Below the pieces are notes generated by a model. That model was given only the letters and a program-made list of their open reading frames with translations, did not search any database and was not told the origin of the DNA. The position numbers and the translations under genes are program-made. From contig NZ_JAFLQZ010000002.1 in the NCBI RefSeq assembly GCF_017313265.1, positions 434,001 through 498,000 on the forward strand: a stretch of 64,000 bases of DNA, given 5' to 3'. This document shows, one piece after another, positions 17,478 to 26,860 of the stretch. The first letter of the stretch is position 1. Each line of letters begins with the position of its first letter. Source of the stretch: Hymenobacter telluris (lineage in GTDB: Bacteria; Bacteroidota; Bacteroidia; Cytophagales; Hymenobacteraceae).

Positions 17478-18125
17478 ATGAGCGACTCTCCCGACCGGGT
17501 TCCGAAGTTAAGTAAGGAAGAAAAGGACCGACGGTTCCAGGCCGAACTTATGCCTGTAATCGACTCTCTGTACAATTTTGCCTTCCGCCTGACACTGGAC
17601 GAAGACGATGCCAATGACCTCGTCCAGGAGACCTATTTGAAGGCTTATCGGTTCTTCGAGTACTTCGAACAGGGAACCAACGCCAAAGCATGGCTGTTCC
17701 GCATCCTGAAAAACTCGTTCATCAACGACTTTCGGAAAAAGAGCAAGCAGCCTGCCAAGGTCGACTACAGCGAAATTGAAGGCTACTATAATTCGGAAGA
17801 CGTCGAGTCCGACAGTGACGTGGGTGGTTCCTCGTCTGATATGCGGCAGCAAGCCGTGCGTGACCTCATCGGCGACGAAGTGGCCAGCGCACTCAACTCG
17901 CTGCCCGTGGATTTTCGCACCGTCATCATTCTCTGCGACCTAGAAGGGTTTACGTACGAGGAAATGGCGAAGGTGCTGGACATCCCTATCGGAACGGTCC
18001 GCTCGCGCCTCCACCGGGCTCGTAATTTCTTGAAGGACAAGTTGGAAAAATATGCGCAATCAATGGGCTACGGTGGCTTGAATGAAAGCGCAGATGCCAA
18101 CCAAGAAGACGACTCCACCGACTAA
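17478..18125 (+). CDS. ECF-type sigma-70 family RNA polymerase sigma factor
   Basis: A 215-residue sigma factor with region 2 at about 25-95 (DANDLVQETYLKAYRFF, then WLFRILKNSFINDFRKK) and region 4 at about 140-190 (LPVDFRTVIILCDLEGFTYEEMA with an HTH ending in GTVRSRLHRAR). An acidic linker (about 100-120) and an acidic tail are present. The next gene encodes a HxxxCxxC anti-sigma, as in SigR/RsrA or SigH systems that respond to thiol oxidation, so a redox role is plausible. Confidence 0.9.
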   Translation: MSDSPDRVPKLSKEEKDRRFQAELMPVIDSLYNFAFRLTLDEDDANDLVQETYLKAYRFFEYFEQGTNAKAWLFRILKNSFINDFRKKSKQPAKVDYSEIEGYYNSEDVESDSDVGGSSSDMRQQAVRDLIGDEVASALNSLPVDFRTVIILCDLEGFTYEEMAKVLDIPIGTVRSRLHRARNFLKDKLEKYAQSMGYGGLNESADANQEDDSTD

Positions 18126-18137
18126 TTAATATCAATC

Positions 18138-18431
18138 ATGGAAAACACCTCTACAAAGCAAACCAATTCTGCCACGCACCAGGTTATTAGCCCTGCTGCT
18201 GACTGTGACCGTGTGAATATGATACTCGACCAGCTTGTAGTGGGCCACGAGCCCACCGTGGAAGACGAAGAGTATATCGTTAGCCACTCCGAAGATTGCT
18301 CGCCCTGCTTCGAGGACATCACCAAACAGCAAGCTTTTATTGGCTTTCTGACCTCCTATGTAGGCCGTAAAGGAGCACCAACTACCCTGCCACAAACAAT
18401 TTTGTCGCGTTTACAAGTGGAAATGGCCTAA
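18138..18431 (+). CDS. Zinc-type anti-sigma factor (HxxxCxxC)
   Basis: A 97-residue soluble protein. His50, Cys54 and Cys57 form the HxxxCxxC motif of zinc anti-sigma (ZAS) domains; Cys23 may be the fourth ligand. No membrane segment is visible, so it resembles cytosolic redox-responsive RsrA/ChrR-type anti-sigmas. It lies 12 bp after the sigma factor gene, its probable partner. Confidence 0.75.
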   Translation: MENTSTKQTNSATHQVISPAADCDRVNMILDQLVVGHEPTVEDEEYIVSHSEDCSPCFEDITKQQAFIGFLTSYVGRKGAPTTLPQTILSRLQVEMA

Positions 18432-18440
18432 TTTTGCCCG

Positions 18441-19025
18441 ATGCAGGGCAAAATTATTGTATTCTCGGCTCCTTCTGGTGCTGGCAAAACGACCATAGTT
18501 CATCGATTGCTGGATCGAATTCCAGAGTTGAACTTCTCCATTTCCGCGTGTACGCGTGACCGTCGGGGGCGCGCTGAGGCCAACGGCAAGGACTACTACT
18601 TCATTTCCGTGCAGGAATTCCAGGAGAAAATCCGGGAAGACGCCTTCGTGGAATGGGAAGAAGTATATGAAGGTGCATTTTACGGCACGCTCAAATCAGA
18701 AATTGAGCGCATCTGGGAAAGCGGCAAGCACGCTATTCTTGATGTAGATGTGAAAGGTGGCCTGAGTATCAAAGAGTTCTACAAAGACCGGGCATTAGCT
18801 GTTTTCGTGCGCCCTCCATCCTTGGAAGTGCTAGAAGGCCGGCTCCGCCAGCGCGCTACCGACTCCGCATCCAGTATTTCCGCTCGTTTATATAAAGCCA
18901 ACTTCGAACTTACATTCGAAGACCGGTTTGATGTAACAGTGGTAAACGACGACCTGGATGAGGCTTCTGCTGCTGCTGAAAAGCTAGTGCGTGACTTTAT
19001 CACCGTTGAGCCAGCCGTGCTGTGA
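18441..19025 (+). CDS. gmk: Guanylate kinase
   Basis: A 194-residue enzyme converting GMP and ATP to GDP and ADP in purine nucleotide synthesis. P-loop SAPSGAGKTT at 9-18, GMP-binding region around residues 35-80 including EWEEVYEGAFYGTL, and DVDVKGG. Starts 9 bp after the anti-sigma gene and overlaps nadD by 4 bp, so it is cotranscribed with the sigma/anti-sigma pair. Confidence 0.96.
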   Translation: MQGKIIVFSAPSGAGKTTIVHRLLDRIPELNFSISACTRDRRGRAEANGKDYYFISVQEFQEKIREDAFVEWEEVYEGAFYGTLKSEIERIWESGKHAILDVDVKGGLSIKEFYKDRALAVFVRPPSLEVLEGRLRQRATDSASSISARLYKANFELTFEDRFDVTVVNDDLDEASAAAEKLVRDFITVEPAVL

Positions 19026-19621
19026 GTTCGTCTGAGCAGAAAAGGGTAGGGCTACTTTTCGGTTCTTTCAACCCTATTCACATCGGGCACCTTATCCTGG
19101 CGCAGCACATGGTCACGCACACCGATTTAGCGGAAGTGTGGTTTGTGGTTTCGCCACAAAGCCCGTATAAGGTTGGGCAGCAGTTGCTACCCGAGCAAGA
19201 CCGACTAGCATTGGTGGAGGCCGCTATTGCAGATAATCCGCAACTGCGTACCTCTAGCGTAGAATTTCAACTGCCCAGGCCGAATTATACGGTTGCTACT
19301 CTCGATGAGCTAGGTCGGCAGTATCCGCAGTACCAGTTCGTGTTGCTGATGGGAGGCGACAATTTGGCTGGATTAGCTGGATGGAAAGACACAGCGCGTA
19401 TTCAGCAGGAGTTCGATATGTATGTGTATCCCCGGCCGGGTTACGAAATGCCAGTTGAAGCAGCTAACAACCCGCGCTTGCGCATCGTTGAAGCGCCTCC
19501 GCTAGATATATCGGCTACTTTCATCCGCGAAAGTTTGCATGCAGGTAAGTCTATCCGGTATTTGGTGCCAGAAGCAGTAGAGCAGCAGATTGAGGCCAAC
19601 AGGTATTGGGCTTCCCAGTAG
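19022..19621 (+). CDS. nadD: Nicotinate-nucleotide adenylyltransferase
   Basis: A 199-residue enzyme that adenylates nicotinate mononucleotide in NAD synthesis. GSFNPIHIGHL (nucleotidyltransferase HxGH motif) near the N-terminus, and ISATFIRESL near 165-175 (the ISxTxxR motif). The GTG start at 19022 overlaps the gmk stop in a GTGA arrangement, which suggests translational coupling. Confidence 0.95.
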   Translation: MSSSEQKRVGLLFGSFNPIHIGHLILAQHMVTHTDLAEVWFVVSPQSPYKVGQQLLPEQDRLALVEAAIADNPQLRTSSVEFQLPRPNYTVATLDELGRQYPQYQFVLLMGGDNLAGLAGWKDTARIQQEFDMYVYPRPGYEMPVEAANNPRLRIVEAPPLDISATFIRESLHAGKSIRYLVPEAVEQQIEANRYWASQ

Positions 19622-19637
19622 CTAAGCCGGCTGTTAT

Positions 19638-19693
19638 CCATGATAAAAGAAAAGCCGCTCCAATAAGTTGGAGCGGCTTTTCTTTTATCATGG
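19638..19693. terminator. Bidirectional terminator between nadD and frr
   Basis: Perfect 26-bp arms 19638-19663 and 19668-19693 with loop TAAG. It contains AAAAGAAAAG / CTTTTCTTTT, so both directions end in T-rich tracts. Confidence 0.9.
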
Positions 19694-19701
19694 CCGAGAA
19701 A

Positions 19702-20265
19702 TCAGATAGTCATGATTTCCGATTCCTTCTTGCTCATCAGGTCATCAATTTTACTGATATAGCTGTCAGTTGCCTTCTGAACTTTAGCTTCGGCGTCTTT
19801 AATGGCGTCTTCGGCTGCCCCATCCTTTAGCAGCTTACGCAACGAGTCATTTACATCTTTACGGATGCCCCGGATGCGTACTTTGCCAGTTTCCGTTTCG
19901 TTCTTCACTTGCTTCACCAACTCACGGCGGCGTTCTTCCGTCATGGGCGGGATGTTGAGGCGGACACCCTCTGCATCAGAAACAGGGTTCAAGCCTAAAT
20001 CACTGTTTTTGATAGCCTTGGCTACTTCTGCTATCATGTTCTTTTCCCATGGTTTAATAAGCAGCGAGCGGGCATCAGGAGTTGCGATGTTGGCAATCTG
20101 AGCAATAGGCGTTGGAGTGCCGTAGTAATCTACGCGCAATGAATCAAGCATGGCAGGGGAGGCCTTGCCAGCGCGAATACGGCTCAGCTCCGAGCCTGTA
20201 TGTTGCAGCGACTTGCCCATTGATTCTTCGGCTTCGCTCAGATAAAACTGAATTTCTTCGTCCAT
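19702..20265 (-). CDS. frr: Ribosome recycling factor
   Basis: A 187-residue protein of the usual length. It releases ribosomes from mRNA after termination together with EF-G. Conserved RAGKASPAMLD, VDYYGTPTPI, IKNSDLGLNP and VRLNIPPMTEERRRELVK segments are all seen. It follows pyrH by 92 bp on the same strand, the usual pyrH-frr order. Confidence 0.97.
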   Translation of the reverse strand: MDEEIQFYLSEAEESMGKSLQHTGSELSRIRAGKASPAMLDSLRVDYYGTPTPIAQIANIATPDARSLLIKPWEKNMIAEVAKAIKNSDLGLNPVSDAEGVRLNIPPMTEERRRELVKQVKNETETGKVRIRGIRKDVNDSLRKLLKDGAAEDAIKDAEAKVQKATDSYISKIDDLMSKKESEIMTI

Positions 20266-20357
20266 TTTTTGAAAGAGTTAAAAATTGTGTGCTAAAGGAT
20301 GATGTCAGCTACCCGAATGCAACAAGCGCAGCGGCTGCCTCCACCCTTTGCTCGCAG

Positions 20358-21146
20358 TTAGGCTTTTCCGGTTGGGGTATCAAGGCTAGGCTGTAGGCTG
20401 CTGTGCTTGCTGTCCAAAATAGCAGCATTGTTGCTGCCAGTCATGGTTACGAGGGTTCCTACGGTTTCGCCATCAATAAGGCGCTGTAAGTTACCTTCCT
20501 TGTTCATATCAAAAACGATGATGGGCAGGTTGTTCTCCTTGCACAGCGTAAAGGCCGTCATGTCCATTACGTTCAGGTTTTTCTCCATCACCTCCTCAAA
20601 GGTAATCTCTGGATAACGCGTAGCCGAAGGGTCTTTTTCAGGGTCGGCGGTGTAAATACCATCTACGCGAGTACCTTTCAACACAACATCTGCTTCTATT
20701 TCGATAGCCCGCAACGAAGCTGCCGAATCAGTTGTGAAGTATGGGGAGCCGATACCCGCCCCAAAAATTACAACCCGGCCCTTCTCCAAATGGCGCACGG
20801 CCCGCCGCCGGATATATGGCTCACAAACCCGCTGAATAGTAAGGCCCGACAGCAGCCGAGTGCTTACTTCCAGCTTTTCCAGAGCGCTCTGCAAAGCCAT
20901 TGAGTTGATAACTGTTGCCAGCATCCCCATATAGTCGCCCTGCACTCGGTCGAGGCCCAGCGCAGAGGCCTGCACTCCCCGGAAAATATTGCCGCCCCCA
21001 ATCACAACTGCCACTTGTGTACCCGTAGCGGCCGCCGATTTGATTTCCTCGGCGTATTGCATGAGCCGCGTAGCATCAATGCCATACTGTTGCTGACCCA
21101 TCAGGGCTTCGCCGCTTAGCTTGAGCAGAATTCGTTTGTATTTCAA
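20358..21146 (-). CDS. pyrH: UMP kinase
   Basis: A 262-residue amino-acid-kinase-fold enzyme phosphorylating UMP to UDP. Seen: [26 protein letters not shown], and [16 protein letters not shown]. Bacterial UMP kinases normally stop near the GTLVT position, whereas this one continues for about 24 Ser/Asn/Thr/Pro residues to LDTPTGKA; the tail looks disordered. Confidence 0.96.
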   Translation of the reverse strand: MKYKRILLKLSGEALMGQQQYGIDATRLMQYAEEIKSAAATGTQVAVVIGGGNIFRGVQASALGLDRVQGDYMGMLATVINSMALQSALEKLEVSTRLLSGLTIQRVCEPYIRRRAVRHLEKGRVVIFGAGIGSPYFTTDSAASLRAIEIEADVVLKGTRVDGIYTADPEKDPSATRYPEITFEEVMEKNLNVMDMTAFTLCKENNLPIIVFDMNKEGNLQRLIDGETVGTLVTMTGSNNAAILDSKHSSLQPSLDTPTGKA

Positions 21147-21221
21147 AATACGAAGGGTTAGGTAGGAAATCAGGGGTGAAATTTCACAGAAAAAGTTGAT
21201 TCTGCCCGTGTAGCAGTATCC

Positions 21222-21725
21222 TTAGCTGAACTGGATGAGAACTTGGCCTTTGGTTACGTTGTCGCGGAGCCCAACCTTAATGGCCGCTATAGTGCCATCA
21301 GCGGGAGCCTTCAGAATATTCTCCATTTTCATGGCTTCCAACACTAGCAGCGCGTCACCTTTCTGAATTACTTGGCCCGGCTCCACCCGAACTGCCACAA
21401 TAAGGCCCGGCATAGGGGCTTTCAATTCGTTCACCTTGTTAGCGCTGGCAGCACTCATGCCTAGCTTACTAAGCAACAGGTCGAAACGGTCTTGCACTTG
21501 CAGGTTCACCAACTGACCGTTCAGCTTCAGTTGAAATGCCTTGTTAACATAGTCCGCCTCTATTACTTCTGCTACTACCGACTGGTTGTTATACACCACA
21601 TGAAACTTGCCTTCACCCAATACGGTGATGTCCCAATCAAACAACTCGTTATTGACAGTTATCGGCCCGTTTGGGCGGTAATCAACGTTCCATGTTTGAG
21701 TGGAATTGGTACTGACCTGTAGCAT
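21222..21725 (-). CDS. Biotin/lipoyl-attachment carrier protein (carboxylase BCCP-type)
   Basis: A 167-residue protein with a C-terminal biotinyl domain (about 100-167): APMPGLIVAVRVEPGQ and the AMKM biotinylation site, Lys133. The N-terminal half is a beta-rich linker found in carriers of acyl-CoA or propionyl-CoA carboxylases in Bacteroidota. No carboxylase subunits are adjacent, so the partner enzyme is elsewhere. The start at 21725 gives a compact protein; longer frames read into the promoter region of the divergent peptidase. Confidence 0.8.
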   Translation of the reverse strand: MLQVSTNSTQTWNVDYRPNGPITVNNELFDWDITVLGEGKFHVVYNNQSVVAEVIEADYVNKAFQLKLNGQLVNLQVQDRFDLLLSKLGMSAASANKVNELKAPMPGLIVAVRVEPGQVIQKGDALLVLEAMKMENILKAPADGTIAAIKVGLRDNVTKGQVLIQFS

Positions 21726-21823
21726 AAGCAGAAGGAACGGAGCAGGGTGAAAAGGGCTTAAAGATAGTCCAAATCTCAAATAATTTCGGAACTTGAGGTC
21801 CCATACACTCTCTGCATTTTCGC

Positions 21824-24424
21824 ATGAAATATTCGCTTCTCGGCGTTCTGGGCCTAGTCCTTGTGTGTCAGTTGGAAGCAACGGCTCAGACAGTTAAGTC
21901 AGGTAAATCAACGACCAGCAAAGCCGCCACTCACAAGAAAACGTCGGCAGGCAGCGAACCAGTTTCCACTTCGCCTGCTCCCGCCACTATAGTTGTGCCT
22001 TCCTGGCTGCCGCCAACCAATCCGGTGCAGCCCGCCGCCACCATCGTACACGATTTACTGGATACCAAGCTCGATGTGCGTTTCGACTGGGGCCGGCAGT
22101 GGCTGCTTGGCACTGCTACACTTACCCTGCGTCCGCACTTCTATCCTCAAAACCAATTGGTGCTCGATGCCAAAGGGTTTGAGGTGAAAACCGTGCGTTT
22201 GGTAACTGGTACCAAGGAAAAGAACCTCAATTTCGCTTACGATAAGAAAAAGCTGACCGTCACTTTAGATAGGCAGTACAGCCGTACCGAGCCTTATCAG
22301 GTGCGCATTCAATACACTGCCAAACCCAATGAATTAGAGGCGGGAGGTAGTGCCGCCATTACCGGGGACAAAGGCCTGTACTTTATCAACCCATTAGGCA
22401 CCGACAAAACCAAGCCGCGCCAGGTTTGGACTCAGGGCGAGACAGAGGGAAGCTCCTGCTGGTTTCCAACCATCGATAAGCCCAACCAGCGCATGACGCA
22501 GGAAATCAGCCTGACAGTGGAAGCAAACCTAAAAACGCTATCCAATGGCTTACTGATTGCTTCAAAGAAAAACAACGACGGTACCCGCACCGATACATGG
22601 AAGCAAAGCCTGCCTCATGCTCCCTACTTGGCTATGCTAGCTGCTGGCGATTTTGCTGTGGTAAGCGACTCGTGGCGAGGCAAGGCGGTTGATTACTATG
22701 TTGATCCACAGTTTGCCGGTACGGCTAAAGCAGTTTTCGGTAATACTCCCGAAATGCTGACTTTCTTCTCGCAGAAGCTGGGAGTTGACTTCCCATGGGA
22801 AAAGTACAGCCAAGTGGCCGTGCACGACTTTGTATCGGGGGCTATGGAGAATACCACTGCCGTTACGTTCGAGCAAAGCATTGTGCAGTTCACCGCCCGC
22901 GAATTGCCCGATGTTGGCTACGACCCCGAATCTACCGTAGCGCACGAACTGTTCCACCATTGGTTCGGCGACTACGTTACAACGGAATCATGGGCAAACC
23001 TGCCCCTCAACGAGTCATTCGCTGATTACTCAGAACTGCTATGGGCTGAGTATAAATATGGGGCCGACGCCGCCGCCTTGGTACAACAGGAAAAAATGAA
23101 CCGCTACCTGGAGGAAGCCCAGAGCAAGCGTGAACCCCTAATCCGTTACCAGTATGCGCAAAACGAAGACATGTTTGACCGGCACTCTTATGACAAGGGT
23201 GGCCGGGTACTCCACATGCTGCGCAAATACGTCGGTGACGACGCTTTCTTTACTGCCCTGAACCGGTATCTAACGCAGAATAAACTCTCTTCTACCGAAG
23301 TAGCTAAGCTTCGCATAGCCTTTGAGGAAACAACTGGTGAGGATTTGATGTGGTTTTTCGACCAATGGTTCTTGCACCGCGGGCATCCTGAACTTAAGGT
23401 AACACACAGTTACATCGGTAATCAGGTGAATCTGCATGTTCAGCAACTCCAAGATTCCACCTTCACGCCCATTTACCGCCTACCTGTTACGGTTACCACC
23501 TGGGTCAACAATCAGCCGACCGACCACCGTATTGTTGTCACTAAAGCCGATCAAACGTTTCGCTTGATGGTAAATCAACGTCCTAGCCTCGTTAAATTCG
23601 ACAGCGAGGCGCAACTCTTAGCACAGATAGAAGAAGAGCGTAGCCAAGATGAACTACTCTACCAATTCAGTCACGCTCGCAATTATTTGCAGAAATACGA
23701 AGCCATCGACCTGCTCAGAACTAAAAACTCCGACCTAGCAGTAAGCGCAATGCTCCGTAACGCTCTGGATGATAAATTCTGGGCAGTGCGTCAGGCAGCA
23801 GTGCAGGCCTTACGACGCTATAAGGGAGCAGAAGGCAATGCAGTACGCAGAGAGTTACAGCGAGTAGCTGCATCCGATAAAAACAACCAAGTCCGGGCTA
23901 CCGCAATAGCCACCTTGTCAGCTTTCAACAACGAGGATTACGGTTCAATCTACACTGCAGCACTATCTGATAGTTCTTATCGGATAGTAAGTGCTGCAAT
24001 ACAAGCATTAGCTAAAGCTCCGACCCCCGACTCGCGTGACCGTATCAACGCATTGCAAGCAACGAAAAGCCATGAAGTGCTGAATGCATTGTCAGCATAT
24101 TACTCACTTAACGGTAATTCGATAGAGCAGTATCAATGGTTTCTGCGTCGCTTACCCGACGTAAGCGAGGTTGATTTATACCAGTCTTACTTGCCCAACT
24201 TTGCTACATTCATGCTTCGTATCCCAGTGGTTGAACGAGACAAGGGCGTGCAGAAGCTCGAAAGTCTAGCGCGTACCAGCCCACGCAACTACGTACGGCT
24301 AGGAGCCTACCGTGGCCTGAATATCTTGGCACCCAGTATGCCCATGCTAAAAGCAACTATGCAGGATATCCGTAATAAAGAGAAAGACGAGCAAGTGAAG
24401 GCCTATTACGCGCTTATGCAGTAG
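21824..24424 (+). CDS. M1-family metallopeptidase with HEAT-like C-terminus
   Basis: An 866-residue exported aminopeptidase: signal peptide ending near residue 22 (EATAQ), Thr/Ser/Pro-rich linker to about 65, then the M1 core. GAMEN is visible in VSGAMENTTAV; zinc site HELFHH at 374-379 with the third ligand Glu at 397 (NESFADY); a Tyr proton donor candidate lies in HSYDKGGRVLHM. Residues about 600-860 consist of Ala/Leu-rich helical repeats like HEAT/ARM repeats. It probably trims peptides in the periplasm. Divergent from the biotin carrier gene. Confidence 0.93.
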   Translation: MKYSLLGVLGLVLVCQLEATAQTVKSGKSTTSKAATHKKTSAGSEPVSTSPAPATIVVPSWLPPTNPVQPAATIVHDLLDTKLDVRFDWGRQWLLGTATLTLRPHFYPQNQLVLDAKGFEVKTVRLVTGTKEKNLNFAYDKKKLTVTLDRQYSRTEPYQVRIQYTAKPNELEAGGSAAITGDKGLYFINPLGTDKTKPRQVWTQGETEGSSCWFPTIDKPNQRMTQEISLTVEANLKTLSNGLLIASKKNNDGTRTDTWKQSLPHAPYLAMLAAGDFAVVSDSWRGKAVDYYVDPQFAGTAKAVFGNTPEMLTFFSQKLGVDFPWEKYSQVAVHDFVSGAMENTTAVTFEQSIVQFTARELPDVGYDPESTVAHELFHHWFGDYVTTESWANLPLNESFADYSELLWAEYKYGADAAALVQQEKMNRYLEEAQSKREPLIRYQYAQNEDMFDRHSYDKGGRVLHMLRKYVGDDAFFTALNRYLTQNKLSSTEVAKLRIAFEETTGEDLMWFFDQWFLHRGHPELKVTHSYIGNQVNLHVQQLQDSTFTPIYRLPVTVTTWVNNQPTDHRIVVTKADQTFRLMVNQRPSLVKFDSEAQLLAQIEEERSQDELLYQFSHARNYLQKYEAIDLLRTKNSDLAVSAMLRNALDDKFWAVRQAAVQALRRYKGAEGNAVRRELQRVAASDKNNQVRATAIATLSAFNNEDYGSIYTAALSDSSYRIVSAAIQALAKAPTPDSRDRINALQATKSHEVLNALSAYYSLNGNSIEQYQWFLRRLPDVSEVDLYQSYLPNFATFMLRIPVVERDKGVQKLESLARTSPRNYVRLGAYRGLNILAPSMPMLKATMQDIRNKEKDEQVKAYYALMQ

Positions 24425-24562
24425 CAACCTAAAAAATATTTCATAGCCCTACCTAGCGCTCATAACTAGCTTTCGAATAAGTAATCAGTGAGTTAGCATA
24501 AGTATAGTAGAGGATCTAAATCGGCCAATTCAAAAAAAGTGCAGCGTTTTTGAACTGTGTGC

Positions 24563-24592
24563 TTGACTTACATCAGAAAGCCGCTAATTTTG
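24563..24592 (+). promoter_or_regulatory. Promoter of the tRNA-tuf cluster
   Basis: TTG at 24563-24565, 19-bp spacer, TAATTTTG at 24585-24592. It precedes tRNA-Tyr by about 80 bp. The rest of the 250-bp gap after the peptidase gene holds nothing I recognise. Confidence 0.75.
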
Positions 24593-24674
24593 CAACTCAA
24601 TTTAACAACCTAGCCAGCTAAGGCAGATTGTTAAAGAGAAAGTATTCGAAGTAAATGGCTTTGAATAAATGCTT

Positions 24675-24757
24675 GGGGGGGTTCCAGAGCGGCCAAATGG
24701 GACAGACTGTAACTCTGTTAGCGTAAGCTTTCGAAGGTTCGAATCCTTCTCCCCCCA
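24675..24757 (+). tRNA. tRNA-Tyr(GTA)
   Basis: Cloverleaf with a seven-G acceptor strand, long variable arm, T-arm GAAGG-TTCGAAT-CCTTC and anticodon GTA in the loop CTGTAAC. CCA is not encoded. Confidence 0.93.
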
Positions 24758-24825
24758 CAAGCAAACAACTGAGTAGGGAAAGGCCGAAAACTAATTTGGT
24801 TATTCTTTAATCAGTTGGTATGTAT

Positions 24826-24898
24826 GCGGGAGTAGCTCAGTTGGTAGAGCGGCAGCCTTCCAAGCTGCAGGTCGCGGGTTCGAACCTCGTCTCCCGCT
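24826..24898 (+). tRNA. tRNA-Gly(TCC)
   Basis: Acceptor GCGGGAG/CTCCCGC, anticodon loop CTTCCAA with TCC, T-loop TTCGAAC. CCA is not encoded. Confidence 0.95.
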
Positions 24899-24944
24899 CT
24901 GTGCAACAAATGGTGAGCAGTTATAAACTGTGCGGCATTCGTTG

Positions 24945-24952
24945 TAGCTTTG
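24945..24952 (+). promoter_or_regulatory. -7 promoter box before tRNA-Thr (TAGCTTTG)
   Basis: Exact TAnnTTTG match 16 bp upstream of tRNA-Thr, with TTA rather than TTG 21 bp further up. It could give tRNA-Thr and tuf their own transcript. Confidence 0.55.
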
Positions 24953-24968
24953 CAAAAAAAAATAACAA

Positions 24969-25040
<72 letters not shown>

Positions 25041-25211
25041 CAGAATTACGAGTGCCACCAAAACAGTTATTCTGCTTTGATTGGATCTATCAGACAAGTA
25101 AAGCGACGTGCAATCCTTATTTAACGGAGCTGCGTTTCGCTTTCTTGCAGTATAGCCGAGTCGCGTTTTTCCGCCCCCTTTACTTTAAAAGTTCTTTTTA
25201 ATCTCATTACA

Positions 25212-26402
25212 ATGGCCAAAGAAAATTTTGATCGTTCCAAGCCGCACGTGAACATCGGTACGATCGGGCACGTCGACCACGGCAAAACCACCCTGACCGC
25301 TGCTATCACCACGGTACTGGCGAACAAAGGTTTGGCCGCTAAGCGTGACTTCTCGTCGATCGACAACGCTCCTGAAGAGAAAGAGCGTGGTATCACGATC
25401 AACACGGCTCACGTTGAGTACGCTACCGAAAACCGTCACTATGCTCACGTTGACTGCCCTGGTCACGCTGACTATGTGAAGAACATGGTAACTGGTGCTG
25501 CTCAGATGGACGGTGCTATCCTTGTAGTAGCTGCCACCGACGGCCCAATGCCCCAGACTCGTGAGCACATCCTGCTCGCTCGTCAGGTAGGTGTTCCTCA
25601 ACTCGTTGTGTTCATGAACAAAGTGGACATGGTGGATGACCCAGAACTGCTCGAATTGGTAGAGATGGAAATCCGTGAGTTGCTTTCTTTCTATGACTTC
25701 GATGGCGACAACATTCCAGTTATCCAGGGTTCTGCTCTAGGTGGCTTGAACGGTGATGCCAACTGGGTTCCTAAGATCGAGGAATTGATGGACGCTGTTG
25801 ACAGCTTCATTCCAATCCCTGCTCGTTTGACCGACCTGCCCTTCCTGATGCCAGTAGAGGACGTATTCTCTATCACGGGTCGTGGTACTGTTGCTACCGG
25901 TCGTATCGAGCGTGGTATCATCAACTCTGGTGAGCAAGTTGATATCTTGGGTATGGGCGCTGCCGCCGGCCTGAAGTCGACCGTAACTGGTGTTGAGATG
26001 TTCCGCAAGATCCTTGACCGTGGTGAAGCTGGTGACAACGTAGGTCTGTTGCTCCGTGGTATTGAAAAAGAAGCCATCCGCCGTGGTATGGTTATCTGCA
26101 AGCCCGGCTCGGTAACTCCTCACCAGAAGTTCAAGGCTGAAGTGTACGTCCTCTCGAAAGAGGAAGGTGGCCGTCACACCCCGTTCTTCAACAACTACCG
26201 TCCGCAGTTCTATCTGCGTACCACCGACGTTACTGGCATCATCACCTTGGGTGAAGGTGTAGAAATGGTAATGCCTGGTGACAACGTTACTATCACTGTT
26301 GAATTGATCAACAAAGTGGCAATGGAAAAAGGCCTGCGTTTCGCTATCCGCGAGGGTGGTCGCACGGTAGGTGCTGGTCAGGTTACTGAAATCCTCGACT
26401 AG
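25212..26402 (+). CDS. tuf: Elongation factor Tu
   Basis: A 396-residue GTPase that delivers aminoacyl-tRNA to the ribosome. GTP-binding motifs GHVDHGKT (19-26), DCPGH and NKVD are present, with the effector RGITI and the C-terminal [13 protein letters not shown]. Codon use is strongly biased, as expected for a very highly expressed gene. The order tRNA-Tyr, tRNA-Gly, tRNA-Thr, tuf matches E. coli tufB. It ends in a strong terminator. Confidence 0.98.
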   Translation: MAKENFDRSKPHVNIGTIGHVDHGKTTLTAAITTVLANKGLAAKRDFSSIDNAPEEKERGITINTAHVEYATENRHYAHVDCPGHADYVKNMVTGAAQMDGAILVVAATDGPMPQTREHILLARQVGVPQLVVFMNKVDMVDDPELLELVEMEIRELLSFYDFDGDNIPVIQGSALGGLNGDANWVPKIEELMDAVDSFIPIPARLTDLPFLMPVEDVFSITGRGTVATGRIERGIINSGEQVDILGMGAAAGLKSTVTGVEMFRKILDRGEAGDNVGLLLRGIEKEAIRRGMVICKPGSVTPHQKFKAEVYVLSKEEGGRHTPFFNNYRPQFYLRTTDVTGIITLGEGVEMVMPGDNVTITVELINKVAMEKGLRFAIREGGRTVGAGQVTEILD

Positions 26403-26421
26403 TTTTCCTTTAAAACAATAC

Positions 26422-26455
26422 AATCCGCCTCCGATTTTTTCGGGGGCGGATTTGT
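26422..26455 (+). terminator. Intrinsic terminator of tuf
   Basis: Arms 26422-26434 and 26440-26452 form a 13-bp GC-rich hairpin with a poly-T loop, followed by TTTGTTTTAT. The tail overlaps the -33 element of the next promoter. Confidence 0.88.
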
Positions 26456-26481
26456 TTTATCTAACTAGTTCAGTACATTTG
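26452..26481 (+). promoter_or_regulatory. Promoter of tRNA-Trp-secE-nusG
   Basis: TTG at 26452-26454, 19-bp spacer, TACATTTG at 26474-26481. It begins within the tuf terminator tail, so tuf and secE are separate transcripts in close succession. Confidence 0.75.
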
Positions 26482-26520
26482 CAGTCCCAATCCCACAGAC
26501 GGTGGTACAGGGAGAAATAC

Positions 26521-26591
26521 ACGAGTGTAGTTCAAGGGTAGAATAGAGGTCTCCAAAACCTTTGATGGGAGTTCGAATCTCTCCACTCGTG
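26521..26591 (+). tRNA. tRNA-Trp(CCA)
   Basis: Acceptor ACGAGTG/CACTCGT, anticodon loop CTCCAAA with CCA, T-loop TTCGAAT. It lies 63 bp before secE, a common tRNA-Trp-secE linkage. Confidence 0.94.
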
Positions 26592-26654
26592 CTCTAAACG
26601 AAGCAGGTCAAACCTAGCTTCACGTAATTAAAGCCAGCCCATAGGCGACGCATA

Positions 26655-26849
26655 ATGAGCAAGCTAACTAAGTACTTCCGCGATACAACTGAAGAGATGC
26701 GTTACAAGGTAACGTGGCCTTCTTTTGAGGAGCTGCAGAAAAGCGCCGGTTTGGTGCTGATCGGTTCATTAGTTTTTGCTGCTGTTGTAGGCCTAATGGA
26801 TGTAATTTTCAAAACCGGTCTGGAGGCGTTCTACAATTCCTTCCGTTAA
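26655..26849 (+). CDS. secE: Preprotein translocase subunit SecE
   Basis: A 64-residue single-span SecE of the short type. The cytosolic amphipathic helix contains EEMRYKVTWPSFEELQKSA; the membrane helix is about residues 32-55. It clamps SecY in the SecYEG channel. It lies 11 bp before nusG in the conserved secE-nusG-rplK order. Confidence 0.95.
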   Translation: MSKLTKYFRDTTEEMRYKVTWPSFEELQKSAGLVLIGSLVFAAVVGLMDVIFKTGLEAFYNSFR

Positions 26850-26860
26850 TCGGTCAGCAG

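Noticed and set aside
24425..24674. Gap before the tRNA cluster examined for a small RNA or gene
   Set aside because: Only the tRNA promoter is visible; no conserved fold or coding frame was found.
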